From Owenia fusiformis (Eukaryota; Annelida; Polychaeta; Sabellida; Oweniidae): 64,000 nucleotides of DNA. The stretch covers positions 6,625,169-6,689,168 of the forward strand of contig CAIIXF020000010.1 in the NCBI GenBank assembly GCA_903813345.2, written 5' to 3'. Positions 27,201 to 42,200 of this stretch are shown here, in pieces. The notes beneath the pieces were generated by a model. It did not search any database. It worked only from the letters and a program-made list of their open reading frames with translations, and was not told the origin of the DNA. The translations under genes and the position numbers were made by a program. Position 1 is the stretch's first letter, and each line of letters opens with the position of its first letter.

Positions 27201-30200
27201 AATGATGAGCAAGGCAGACTAGAGGTCAAAGTGAATGGCACTTGGGGTACAGTAGCCCCCCTAAGAGTAATTGAACGTGGGCCAACAGAGCTACAAATAA
27301 GCCAGGAGATATGTAAAAAGTTAGGCTTTCCACCAAATGCAGCAAGGTATGTAAGAGACAAGTTTGGTCCAGGTGAGGGGTTGATATACACAATGCAAAC
27401 TAAAGTGTCTCAGAAGAAACCAAAACAGCCATTTAAGTTTTGGCTTGAAGAGTGTCATGGAAAAAAGAATGGACAGTTTTGCACTCATAATGACGATATT
27501 GGTTTCGAGTGTGATAGATGGAAACTTCTTTATTCAGATGTTAAATTCGATGGATATTTAAATACATACAGAAATCAAGGCTGGAAACCAATCACATTTT
27601 ACCCTAGTTATTCCAGTGGTAATTTAGAAACAAACCTTTTTTATTACATAAACCATCGTGTTGCATGCAACACGTTTGGTGCTGACACATCAGATACAAG
27701 GACCCTAGGCAAGGATTCATACGCTATCAAACATGTACCTAGTGACTTTAGTCAAAACTGGCCGGAGTATATTTGTTCAAATGAAGTCAAAATCAAAGAA
27801 AATAAACACTGTTCTATCAACATTTCAACTGAGACAAAATTTAACATTGAGAAATTCAAAACAACTGTTCAACTGGAATGTGAGAGAAAACAGCAGAGAA
27901 AAATTTTCCAAAAAGAATTAAAACAGTGTGTCTCAATAAAAATGTTAAGGGCATATATGAATAAAATAAACAGAGTAGTCTACTTTGATTGTCCACTAAA
28001 TTATCAGGTGAAAAAAATCACCTTAAGACATGGAAATGATTCTGTTATATTTGGTTATCCAGATGTTTGCACGATGCATTCTAACAAGTGGTGCTTAGAT
28101 GATAAAAAAATGAAGTTCTATTTTAACAAAATTAAGAACTATTGTAAAGGTCTTAGGAGATGCCAGCCCATGGGAGAATTCATTCATAACTTTTACGTAT
28201 CATGTAATGCTACTGAGCAGCTGGCGCGCATCTTCACATACAACTGTGAACCAATTTCAAGTGAATTTTGGACACAAACTGTTGACTATTATGGTTTTCG
28301 AGAATTTGGGAAAATGCATACATATTTTGAGGTAAATGATAATATGTTATACAAACATGAAACTTGGGGAATAACTAGACTGCTTGGAGATTCAATCGAA
28401 GAAGTAACAAAAAAGATCGCGTGCGATGAATTTGAGTTCAAAAAATCACCACAGAGACATGAAGAGGAAAGCGAAGATTACCATTTCATGGATCCACTCA
28501 TGGATCGTTGGAAGGAACATTACCATCTGGGATGTGGTCCCAAAGACAAACATCTGGATGATTGTAGAATATCAACCCATAAACAAGGACATGGAACAGA
28601 ATTTGAGAGGAACTTGAGATGTATTGATGAGTCGCCTCAAAACCATCGTTATGGTTCTTGTGCGGTCTTTGATAGCTATGATAAAAGTAATAATTTTACT
28701 TACTACTTATAATGCACTAATCCTTCTACTACTACATAGATAATACTATTATAGTATAATATATTATAGTCAATCATATATACTATTATCACTGGTCCCT
28801 TATCAAAGTATGTTTAATAGTCTTCCAGTCTAAAACATGAAAACATCAACTCCACAGAGTAGCAAGTCCCACTGAACAAAACATTGATCCTCACATGTTT
28901 TTTGCAAAAAAAATTCAAGAAAATTGGCTGTTAAATTGTTTTAAGAAATTTAGAAAGATGGTCTTTCAGGAAGCGAACTTCAAGTCAATTTGAATACAGA
29001 GGGTGAAATATACGAAATGAATGAAAATCAAAATTTGCACAGGGTCTTTAAACATTGATTAACATGCACAAATATGCTCCTTTTATAAAAAATTCATTTT
29101 TTGTTTTTAGATGGGAAAACGACATGCGACTTTCATCGTATGGACCCCAATCCTCCCAGTGAGCTATGCTGCAACTGTTGGTTGTTGTTCCAAGACCCAT
29201 TCACACTTGAAGCACACCCATGGGGAGCCATGTCCAAAGCTGCAAAATCAGCCTGTAGTTTCAAAGGCCATGAAAAAATATGTCCGTGTGTTCCTGAACT
29301 ATGGAAGAGAATATATATATCATATAACTATTATTGACATCTTGTATCATAACATGATTACATTAGTCATAACTATGAAAAACTATATATCTTAACTACA
29401 AATACTAACTAAAGCAAAAGTACAAAAATATATATGAGATACACAAAAACCCAAAATAAAAGGTAGTATACATCATGATGAAATGACAAGGTTACAAGGT
29501 AACATTTAAAGTGTGGTGCACATACCCTGCATTCTGACTACAAATAAATGAATGATAAATGATCAATGAAAGTGTAAAATGTTTTTCTGCTCTAATAGTG
29601 TCCCATTTGTCATATAATAGGGTTTTACACTAGTATCTCTAACTGAAAGCTGTTTCAAGATCATCAAATGTGTTTCAATAATTTCTGTGAATCACATTGG
29701 TAAAGGAGGGGGGAAATTAGTGCAACAGATTTTGGACAGTCATATGTTGGATTTTGGCCATTTTCTGAGGATTTAAACAATTGCATATGTTAGGCCAATG
29801 CATTACCTCCAGGAAAATCATTTCTAGAGATGATAAAATAAGTTGAATAAGTGATTCCTTCAGGCATTATGGGTGACCAAACTTAGCTGAAAGCAATGAT
29901 TTTCCCTATGGGAAAAAACAAATGGGTAATGTTGTTTTCCACTTTATATAAAAGAATCACTTATTCCTTTTAAGGGATTAACTGTGTGTCAAAAACATAT
30001 TGATGCAAGAAAAATATAAAAATGGATGGATGGAAGAGGTTAGAAAATCAGGAAAACATTTCAGAAAAAACATGTGGGTAGGTTGTTTGCATCTACCCTG
30101 TCTCAAAGCCGAAATTATTTTATCATCTCTAGAAATGATTTTCCTGGAGGTAATGAATTGGCCTAACATATGCACGTGTTTAAATCCCCAGGAGATGGCC

Positions 30201-33200
30201 AAAATCAAACATATGACTGTCCAAAAATCTATTGTGCTAATTTACCTCCTCCTTTTGCACAAAATCTAATTTTTTGACATGTTTGATTTTGTAATTTCTT
30301 CAAAATTTAAGACTGAGAATAAATTATGACATCAACAAAAATTGAATGAACCAATTCATGCAAGTATTAAGGAAAAAATAGACTTTAGTATTTCCTCATA
30401 TCTCAATGCATATAGGTTATTTACTGGGAGGGATTGAATATGGGTTTTATTCCGAGGGACAATATGATATTTACCGAAGGGTAATATAATATTGACTGAG
30501 AGAGCGCAGCGATCGAGTGTCAATATCATATTACCCAAGGTCAATATCATATTTTCCGAGCACATGGCTTAAAAATGATGACATACTGTGTTCTGTCCGC
30601 ATCTGTTCCTCAAAGTCCCCTCCCTTTGTTTTGTTATTGAGAATCACTTCACAAGCTCCAATATCTGGAAACAATATGATAAATAAAATATATGTTTCAT
30701 AAATATATGTGATCTCCCAAAAAATTAGAGTACATAAGCACCTTGATGTAAATTAACTTCAATTAGGTTTCTGAGATCACTCATAACTTCACAAGAGGTC
30801 ATTTAATGCTTATCATGTTCTAACTTATTCTTATTATTGTATTACATTATTAATACAAACTAACTTGGAAAATAAAGGTATGAACTTCATCAGTTATATA
30901 CATATGAGATTAAGTATCCCTTCCTCTCAAGATCATGGCAGAACCAAGGCAAATTTTGAGTCAGAGTTACATAGTTTCTATGAATATAACCAAGTTTGAA
31001 ATCATTCATACATTAATAACTCATACATTAACTCGTATATAGGCATATGTCATTTAATATTGTTTAGGTGAATACTTACGTAAGGTCAATGACTTATGTT
31101 GTTGTTTCAAATCCTTCAAGTCATTCTGAACAAAATTCTTCATGTCTGATACTGAGGCAAGATTGTGACGTTTCTAAAACAAAGATTTGGGTGAAACAAA
31201 ATACAATCTCTAACTAATGTCATGAGATATTCATTTGGGAAGCCACAATCTGTATGGAGACTTAAGTTCAATAAATGAGCAATTGTCAGAATGTCACCCA
31301 TCTTTTACAATGGTAGATAAAAAGCTCAAGATGTATAAAATGATTCTGCCTATTAATTTGTTAGGAATTTAAATGCAAGAGCTTAATATACATGTACATG
31401 TATATACTATTCGCTGTGCTACGCAGATTTAATACATACTTACATCATAGCCTGTTTGTAGCTCCTTAGCTTTGTTACTGAGATAGCTGAATACCATAGA
31501 AAAATGCTTGTTGCGTATATCTTGGTAAACCTACAAAACCAAAACATTTCATGGTGTCAGTATACAAAAACCATATAAGTTAGTTACCTTGAACACTCTA
31601 TCACCTTAAAGGTTTAGCTCATATATCTGAAGATGTATCAATACTGTACCAGAAGATTTAAGTAAAATGTGACTCCAGATTGTACACCTGTTTGGTATTA
31701 CTAAGATCTGACCTACTAATTTAAACATAGTTTAGAGGCATTTTGTGGTCCTCACTCTGATTAATTATGAAGACTGGGATTTTTTGATCAGCTTATACAT
31801 GTAGAAGGTCACAAGCCATAATGATAGTCAAGCAGATCTTTACAAGACTGAACAATAAATGAATGAAGCAAGGAGCTCACAGGTCTTGGAACTCAAGACC
31901 TCATGGTTATGACATCAGATGAATTTGTTCTGCCACTTTAGAACACTCCGCCAACTCAAATCACCCCCACAACTACTTGTGTATTGAAATCTTGTAGTTT
32001 TAAAAGGTTGTCAGTAGTTGACATAAAGGCACCATTGTTTAAATAACCATTAATCTAGCTTATTTTCAACCCCAAGATTTCAATATACGTACAAGCAGTT
32101 GAGGGGGTAATTTGAAAAATCAACCTCACATTTAGGAGGGTAATTTTCCTTATGATTCTTAATTTGATGGTTGAGCTTGTTTCATTTTCTTGTGTTTCCT
32201 CACTGGTGCTTTTATATCCCACATCAGAAAAAAACTGACATAAATTTATTCAATTAGGAAGGACATTTTATTCCAGGAAAAGTTGCTGACAGGGTATTTC
32301 AGGATTATATAGGTGAATTTCACTAGAAAAACACGAAGGCCATATGCGGGGCCATATGTTTGGAGAAAACTGTTCCACGAACAGCAAACTTAAATGCATG
32401 TATTGTTGTTGGTTAGGTAACTTGACGTCACATGGACAGTGATGTGTGACTTTCGATTATTTATTGACCTCATAGTGATACGTCATATCTCGAATCACAA
32501 TCACATCATTTGACGACTTGGCAGTCGCCTTGATGATTTGTCATATTAGCAAATAAAGGTGGGACTTTTTTTAATTAGGTCACATGAATGGTCTTAACCC
32601 GGTCCATGGAACGAAGGGTACCGCCCACTTTGTGGGGGGGGGGGGCTTCGTAAAAATGCATTTAATGTCATCTCCAAAAAACGCACTCTACTGATCTTTC
32701 TTGTTTGAATTAAAACATGTATTCTCTACAAATTGATATCTGACAACAAACTCTCACCAATCTATCATGTTTGAACATATACATGTACATCTTTTTTCCA
32801 GTCTATGTTTGAACCTATATCTTATCAAAAATGCACTGATGATCCACTCGATTACGCTGGTTACCGAAACGAAAATGTATGAATGTCCAAGATACGATTT
32901 TTCTTTTTCCTTATTTCATGCAGGCAGAATCCCAACGACATTTTTTCTCACAAACGTTTATCAGTATCATATTAGAAAATGTACATGTTTGCAAAAAATA
33001 GCTCAGAAAACAACAGAATCGTGGATTTAATTCCTCACTTATGTTACATAAACGGTATAAGTAGGCGTTAAAAGTGCAGATCTTAACTGTTTTTCGAAAT
33101 ACTGTACTGTTCATGTAACTTAAGTGAGGAATTAAATTGACGATTATGTTGTCTTCTAAACTATTTGTTCGCAAATGTGTACATTTTCTTAAACATATGA

Positions 33201-36200
33201 TACTGATACACGTTTGTGATAAAAATGTAGTGGGAATTCTGCCTACAACGTGTGAAATAAGGAAAAAAGTTAAAACATACATTCAACGTTCCGACATTTG
33301 GTTACCGAATCAGTTCCAGCGTAATCAAGTGGATCACCAGTGAAATGGTCCTGTCCTCCGCAATATGAATATACATTATTACTTGCATCAATCTAATAGT
33401 GTTGAAGGAATACACATACTTTTTACAAACCTATTTCATCTGAATAACATTCTCTTTATCTACTAAAATATAATCCATAAGTATTCATGTCTGAATAAAT
33501 AATCCAACAGTGTATGACGTTTAATAAATGTAGTTTATCTTATCATTTCTGAATAAATTTATAATCACTTTCCACCAAAGTCAAATACTGTGTGACACAA
33601 TAAAAATGACACCCACCGACACAATGCTTCATAATAATTCCAAAACACGGTAATGTTTTTGTGTGAAGGAGTTTAGACTTATTTTTGCACATTAAAACAA
33701 CACTCCATTTTGTAAATCCACAAGAAGTTTCAAATGACTAGCTCACCTAGATGCACATTTATGAGCGTTACAAAGTGTGTCGTCTATTCCTGGCACAACT
33801 GGGTCTTACACAAAAAACGAGACCCACCTTTTGTAACATAATTTTGGAAATGATTATATCAAAGACAACTACATTGTTTTGTGTTTCATTGAATGGACTT
33901 CGTTATCTTGAAAGAACAAGTCAAAATCATTAGTATTTACAAAGTTATGTTACAATTAGCTGTGTTGCATTTTTTAGGAGGATCCATGTGTGTCTGCAAA
34001 GGAATGGACGACATTAAGAGCAAATGTTGTAACGCTCATAAAATTTGACCCACTTGAGCTACACATCTGATAGACAAACAAGTTATGCAATGTAAGGTGG
34101 GTGTAATCCTTTTTGTGTCACCTTATGCCTGTATGCTGATTAATTATTGCATAATGTTCAGTACAACATTATATCTGTCAATAAAACCTTGAATATTCAA
34201 ATACATTGTACAGTCAATTTGCCTCAAATGTGTATGATGGCTTTTTACTAATAAGCCCACCAATTATCACTGTACCAATTGGGTTCTCTGGGTCGTATGA
34301 GAAACTTCATCTCCTTGAAGGAATACCAGCCATTGTGAAGTATCTTGTTTTCTTTTCGCTTAGCTTCACTGAAAAGTTCTCCTGGCCAACCCATCCAGCT
34401 CATACAGCCATACTCTATGTCACATTCTGGTCCATTCATGTATCGTCCAAATGGGTTTGTAAGTCCACAGCCATCTTGGTCCTTGTAATCCACATTTCTT
34501 TCTCTATAGTATTCAGAAAATCCCTTTGACTGGTACCACCACCAGGCTCCTCTACGTAATGCAGAGCAATTTTGTGTCATCCAATAATTTTCATCTTCAT
34601 GATCCCAAGTAGAAAAGGGGTAGTCATTAATGGTATCATATGTATAATGGTAAATGTGGGAAGTTGACATAACATCGTTACCAGAACCTCGGAAATCCTC
34701 AAGTCTTAACGAAGTATCTGATTCTGTAGCAGAAGTTTCATTAAATCGAAAAATGTAGTATTCTGCAGTCTCAGTTTGGCCATTCCATGCAGTGAACTCA
34801 AGTTTTAATACATATCTTCTTCCTAAAGTCAGCAATGCTCCCAGATTTTCAAGACCAATAAAATATTCTCCAGATGGGTCTCCAAATCCAGCTTTATATT
34901 CAGCCCATGTACGATAGAAATCGACACTTCCATCAAATCTGTGAGCCACCATAAGCCAGTTTTCCTCACATTGAGCCTTGAACGATTCTCCATTGATAAG
35001 AAATATTTCATTTATGCCAGCCTTCTGTTCAATGCAAGGAACTTTATCAGGTCTAATCATCATTTTCATATCTTTGATGGTACCTGATTGATTGAATTTT
35101 GCAAATATATATGATGGCCATATTTGATAACACTCATTCTTAGAATTATAAAAAGAGTGCCAGAATGGCCCACCTCTTTCATGAACGCAGGAAACATTTG
35201 GATTACCATCATTATCACTATCCCATGTTGAGAACTTTTCAAGGTGTATGCCAAATATGTCCTCACTCCCATTTCCTCGATATGTATATGAGTTAGAAAT
35301 TACAGAGCTATATAATCCTTTTTCATCTGAAATTGTAATACCATCAGTTTCCTCATAAATCATCTCACCATTTAAATTTGTCATTTGGAACCTAAGAGAA
35401 TACAAATTTTTTGACGTGAGAGAAGCTAAAGTTTGAAGACCAGTGAAGAACTCTCCGGAGATGTCACCAAATCCAGCTTTATATTCAGCCCACGTCCTGT
35501 TAAAATCTACACTCCCATCGAACCTTTGAGCAACAATCAACCAACGTCCATCACATTTACCAAGAAGGTGGTTGTTATCATTTTCTAGAACTGATTCATC
35601 ATCAAGCTCTTCAATACATTGAGGTGGCATATCAACTGGACGTGGACGAATCATTATTCTCATTGATTTAAATGAATAAAACCTATTATCCTTTTCCTTA
35701 AGAAGTTGGTCTGGCCATGCTTTCCAGCTCATACAGTCCATTGCTTTATCACATTCAGGCCCATGGTTATATCGTCCAAATAAATTAGCCTTGCCACAGT
35801 AACCCCACCACCATCCTATTTCTTCTGGAAAACATTCTCCTGTCATCGAAACTGGTACAAACCCACTGTCATTATATTGGTCTTGATAGTAAAGGGAATT
35901 TCCAGCTGTGCCTTGTAAATTCTTTACTCTGAGACTATACCAAGAAGGTCTATAATAACTGTGATAATCGTCAACGTAGTCTAATGGTGTAATGTCAAAA
36001 CTTAAAAAGTCAGCTGTCCTGGTTTCATTGGTCCATGTTGTCAACTCAAAACGCAGCATATATTGATCTTGTGCAGCTGCAGAAACAAGATTATCAAGTC
36101 CAATGAAGTACTCTGATGGTGGATCACCAAAACCATGACTGTATTCTTCATAAGGACGACGGAAGTCAACACTACCATCAAACCTTTGAGCAACAACAAG

Positions 36201-39200
36201 CCATTCTGAGTCACAAACTGCTAGGAAATTTGCACCATTATCTGTCTTTATAAAGTTGACCCCTTCAGACTGTTTGTTGCAATTGTTAGATCCTATAATT
36301 AGATATGAAGAATAAGCAGTTCTGGTAAAAATAATATGAAGATTTTTTCATAAATACATGTATTGTAAATAATATGTTACTGTTTATGTAGAAGAAATTT
36401 AAGCCTTACCATCAATTTCAGGAATTTTTAACCGGAGGACTGACTTAACCATCCATCCTGTCAATTTCTTAAGTCTTTTAAGCACCATGTAGAATTGTTT
36501 CAATTTCTCTTTCAACCTCATCATCATTCCTTTCAAATTTGAATCTTTATCTAACCACCTGTCAATGCTCTTGCGATAGTCTTTTGTAAATTTCGTTCCA
36601 TTCAGTAAGTTGCTGTCCATGTTTTTAAGCCCTGTGGCCCTTATCACATACTCAAAGGAATAATTTATATCTGATTCATAGGTTTCAATATCATTGGAAA
36701 TATGAAGGGTGTCTTTAAATATGAAATCTGTCATCTCTAGCATAGCCTTTGAATCATACCTCATGATGTTCAATACTTCAACCCTGATTTCATTCCATTT
36801 GTTTAATTGATTCCAGAACTTCTTCAGACGTGTGTCAATTTTACTCATCATTTTTATTGACCTTTCAACTATGCGCTTATCTTTATCTTTTTCTGGCAAA
36901 GTTTTGATGTATTCTTTGGCTTCCTTGGTTGTAACTTCAAGAAGGTGATGTACAACTTTAGCATCAATCTTAAGAAACCTTTCAGTGAGCTTGTCTTCAG
37001 TCAGGTATACACCCTTGATGATGCCTGTTACAGGATTTTCTTTACACTGAACATCTTTACCATTGAGAATCACAAATATTAAGCAACACGCAAACAGGCC
37101 TGGAAGAAATATGGATCTCTTAAATCATTTCAGGGGTCTTGCATTTCGATACTACATATGATGTAATTTATGCCTATTATATAATAATGGAACAGGCCTA
37201 GATTGAATTGAAAATATTTCTTTTTGTTTCTACATATATTCATTTATTGAGCAGGATCTACTTTTCAATCAATGGTAACTTAATATTTTCATCTAATTAG
37301 TTGACAATCAAAATAAACTTGTGGGTTTATCAGAGCTCCAAACTAAATCAAACTGTTACAGAAATCATATGATCTATTTGATATCATTACAGACCCAGAT
37401 TTTATTTTAAATTTGCGTAAAGAAATCATCAAAATTTTTAATATCCATTGATTATTTGCTTAATCATTATTGATTCGATTTTCATGCAGCAGAAAGGACA
37501 AAATAGTGAAATGTTTTCAGAATAAAATAAAAGTTATAAATGTAGTATTGTTACTTACGAAGCATACCCATCTTCAATGTGTGAAGTCACAAATTAATAA
37601 ACAAAAGCTATCCACAATTTATATCCCATTTGCGTGACTCATGCAGCCTACTCATTTTCCAGTGTTGTTGTCTGTGGTTTCATTAATTAAAGGCTGGATT
37701 CAAGTTGATGAGGCATATGCAATTCATATAGCTTATCTTAGAACTTTAAAGACTAACATGTACGACTGTATTCCATTGTATAAAGTACTATCTGACCTTT
37801 AATAATCTTGAGCATGCCACCTCACATGACATAAAATATCACAAAATATCCTGGGGTTTTTACTTGTGAAATATATTCCCCTCAAAAGGATAAAATATTA
37901 GAATGTCTTCCTTTTTACAGTCACATCATTGCCAACCCATTCTGAAGAGACTGTTTTGCCAATTGCAAGGCAAGCAACTGGAATGACCAACCAGAAAACA
38001 TATCTAGGCAAGTGTCCGATTTAAGCCAAACCAAACCCAGTATCTCAAAAAACGGCAGTGCATTATATAACCACCTAAGGCTACCTGTCATATGGTTATC
38101 AAGGTGACAAGTAGACTCTATAGATTGAAACTGATACTTTATTACCTTGACCCTTGCAAAAGGTTTTATTGAAAATATGTACTTTTAGTGATTTCATATC
38201 TTTTAGGTGATTTCATAAAAAATATTTATGCAAAAGGAATTTAAGCCCAAGACTTGATGCATTGTGGCTGATTCATTCTACTCAGGCCTTGTTTCCTAAA
38301 CTTGGAGATGAAAAGTATGTGGCATGGGTCGTTTGTTGCACAAACTATTCAACATGATAGAACATGGTACTATATACAATACTTCTAGAAATCCCCTTTT
38401 TGCAAATATTTTGGGACATAAAAGTGTGAGTACAGTTTCAATGCAATTTTATACAAAAGTCAGTGGAGTACTTGTTGAGAAAGGGTGTTCACTAGACACA
38501 GGTAAGTTTTCAATAGACGAGATGCAAGTAGAAATAATCTTGATTTATGTAATTATTAAAATTAAAGATTCAGCCATGATGTCATATTTGGAATCTACAT
38601 TTAAATCTACATCTAGAAATATGGTTTTGAGTTTATCAACTTTGAAAATTTTATTTTATTTGAAAATATAACTTCTCGTTCTGAGATATTCCCAATAGTC
38701 CCCATGTTGTAAAATCACAAAAAGTGAAATTCTTTTCTTGTGTTGGGCAAATAATATTTTCTATTATTGGACATATTTTAATTTGTGTAACTATCAAATA
38801 CATAAAAGTGAACCACTGGAACTGATAAATATTCAAGTTTAAGGGAACTTTGTAATACCCTGCCATGTTATTTTCCCCCGAAATAGCCACCTTGTGGCAA
38901 AACTGGTAACCTACTCGCATCTGAGTAATTGGTATATAATGAAATGAGATGAAAAGTGTAATTAATAATTTTATTGCACCCTTGAAGAATTGTTTCATTA
39001 AAAGGTGAATAAATACATTAACATTAACATAAAACCACATATCATCAGAGTAATTCATTAACCTTTTGTCAATCATTTGTTTATCACTAGTTGACATTTA
39101 TATATTTGAATTATATAGTGTGTGGTTTACTGACATTTGTGTCCTAATATGGAAATACAGTTTAACTTATTGTTTCTCCTTGTTTCATATTCCACCTGGA

Positions 39201-42200
39201 TTATTAATTGATTAATTAAAAATTGTGGACTGTAAAATGGAAAGACTTCAACAAAAGTATCAATTTCTCTATGTTGCTCTGAAGATTGTTTAAAAATTAA
39301 AAAAATTTAAAGCTGAATCTTCTCTTTTATCAGAATGTTTGGGGCAATAATAAATATACTATGAATTCTAGTATATAATATGAGAGACAAATTTGTCATA
39401 GGTTTAATGTCCTGTCCATGCACATGGAGATGAAGTCAGATGAAGTCGCACATAATTTGATCCCGCATTCATGAACTCATGAATTCATTCATGAATTTAT
39501 ATAGGAAAGGTCAATAGGAGATCCAGGGCATACAAATTATTATGTCCAGGACCAACTTAAAGAGAGAATCAGATATAGCAAGCAGGCTAAACAAAAAATT
39601 GTTTCAATTTTAGAATATTTTTGGCTCAATTGTCATTCCTTGTCATGTCTATTTTCTAAAAATCACAAAAGTGCATACTTTATTCCAGGAAAACTAAAGA
39701 TTTTTACAATAATGTATTATTTTTCTATAAGAATGGTTATGATTCTTATTATTTGGGAGAATTTAAACATTTTTGCACTTTGAATCATTAATAACTTCAC
39801 CAATTTATAACATATTGTGAATCTTTTGAGAGATATTGTATTTGATATTGTAAGGAATAGATTGGTAGGTCAATTATACATGTTGCTTGTAACTTTGTCA
39901 CCTCCTATAGTTCAGATTCTGCCTTTAAGGTATGTGAAGTGTTCTTCCTAATAAAGCCAGAGAATGATGTTAAGAGGCACATTCACCAATATACACTGGG
40001 TCCTGTCTAAATCTCTATATCATGATACATGATACAAATATGAAATAAGTTAGAATTAAGAGAAAATTGAATCATTTGATAACCACTATTGAAAAATAAT
40101 ATTTTTCAATATTAATGGATTTCACCAAGCCATCATAGGCTGACTTTTATAGTCATGTTGGATAAGTATAACCACATTAATACAGCCACATTACAGCAAG
40201 TATAACCACATTATTGCAGCCATATTACTGCAAGTATAACCACATTATTGCAGCCACATTACTTTAAGTATAACCACATTATTGCAGCCACATTACTGTA
40301 AGTATAACCACATTATTGCAGCAACATTACTGCAAGTATAACCACATTATTGCAGCCATATTACTGCAAGTATAACCACATTATTGCAGCCATATTACTG
40401 CAAGTATAACCACATTATTGCTGCCATATTACTGCAAGTATAACCACATTATTGCAGCCACATTACTGCAAGTATAACCACATTATTGCAGCCACATTAC
40501 TGCAAGTATAACCACATTATTGCAGCCACATTACTGCAAGTATAACCACATTATTGCAGCCATATTACTGCAAATATAACCATGTTATTGAAGCCATATT
40601 ACTGCAAGTATAACCACATTATTGCAGCCACATTACTGTAAGTATAACCACATTATTGCAGCCACATTACTGCAAGTATAACCACATTATTGCAGCCATA
40701 TTACTGCAAATATAACCATATTATTGAAGCCACTTTACTGCAAGTATAACCACATTATTGCAGCCACAATACTGCAAGTATAACCACATTATTGCAGCCA
40801 CATTACTGCAAATATAACCATATTATTGCAGCCACATTACTGCAAATATAACCACATTATTGCAGCCACATTACTGCAAGTATAACCACATTATTGCAGC
40901 CACATTACTGCAAGTATAACCACATTATTGCAGCCATATTACTGCAAATATAACCATATTATTGAAGCCATATTACTGCAAGTATAACCACATTATTGCA
41001 GCCACATTACTGCAACAAGTATAACCACATTATTGCAGCCATATTACTGCAAATATAACCATATTATTGAAGCCATATTACTGCAAGTATAACAACATTA
41101 TTGCAGCCACATTACTGCAAGTATAACCACATTATTGCAGCCACATTACTGCAAATATAACCATATTATTGCAGCCACATTACTGCAAATATAACCACAT
41201 TATTGCAGCAACATTACTGCAAGTATAACCACATTATTGCAGCCACATTACTGCAAGTATAACCACATTATTGCAGCCAAATTACTGCAAGTATAACCAC
41301 ATTATTGCAGCCACATTACTGCAAATATAACCACATTATTGCAGCCATATTACTGCAAGTATAACCACATTATTGCAGCCACATTACTGCAAGTATAACC
41401 ACATTATTGCAGCCACATTACTGCAAGTATAACCACATTATTGCAGCCACATTACTGAAAGTATTACCACATTATTGCAGCAACATTACTGCAAGTATAA
41501 CCACATTATTGCAGCCACATTACTGCAAGTATAACCACATTACTGCAAGTATAACCACATTATTGAAGCCACATTACTGCAAGTATAACCACATTATTGC
41601 AGCCACATTACTGCAAGTATAACCACATTATTGCAGCCACATTACTGCAAGTATAACCACATTATTGCAGCCACATTACTGTAAGTATAACCACATTATT
41701 GCAGCCATATTACTGCAAGTATAACCACATTATTGCAGCCACATTACTGCAAGTATAACCACATTATTGCAGCCACATTACTAAGTATAACCACATTATT
41801 GCAGCCATATTACAGCAAGTATAACCACATTATTGCAGCCACATTACTGCAAGTATAACCACATTATTGCAGCCACATTACTGTAAGTATAACCACATTA
41901 TTGCAGCCACATTACTGTAAGTATAACCACATTATTGCAGCCATATTACTGCAAGTATAACCACATTATTGCAGCCACATTACTGTTAGTATAACCACAT
42001 TATTGCAGCCACATTACAGTAAGTATAACCACATTATTGCAGCCATATTACAGCAAGTATAACCACATTATTGCAGCCACATAACTGTAAGTATAACCAC
42101 ATTATTGCAGCCACATTACTGTAAGTATAACCACATTATTGCAGCCATATTACTGCAAGTATAACCACATTATTGCAGCCACATTACTGTTAGTATAACC

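Noticed and set aside
29978-30269. Frames on both strands of 76-89 codons
   Set aside because: They lie in the right arm and centre of a foldback element; no homology or start context.
32911-33282. Overlapping frames of 123 and 87 codons on opposite strands
   Set aside because: They are mirror images created by the foldback element's inverted arms.
34206-34529. 107-codon plus-strand frame
   Set aside because: Antisense shadow of the third fibrinogen-related domain.
38324-39097. Frames of 115 (plus) and 148 (minus) codons
   Set aside because: AT-driven composition, no domain or motif, no splice partners; likely chance frames.
41407-41622. Plus-strand frame of 71 codons in the satellite
   Set aside because: Pure satellite translation.
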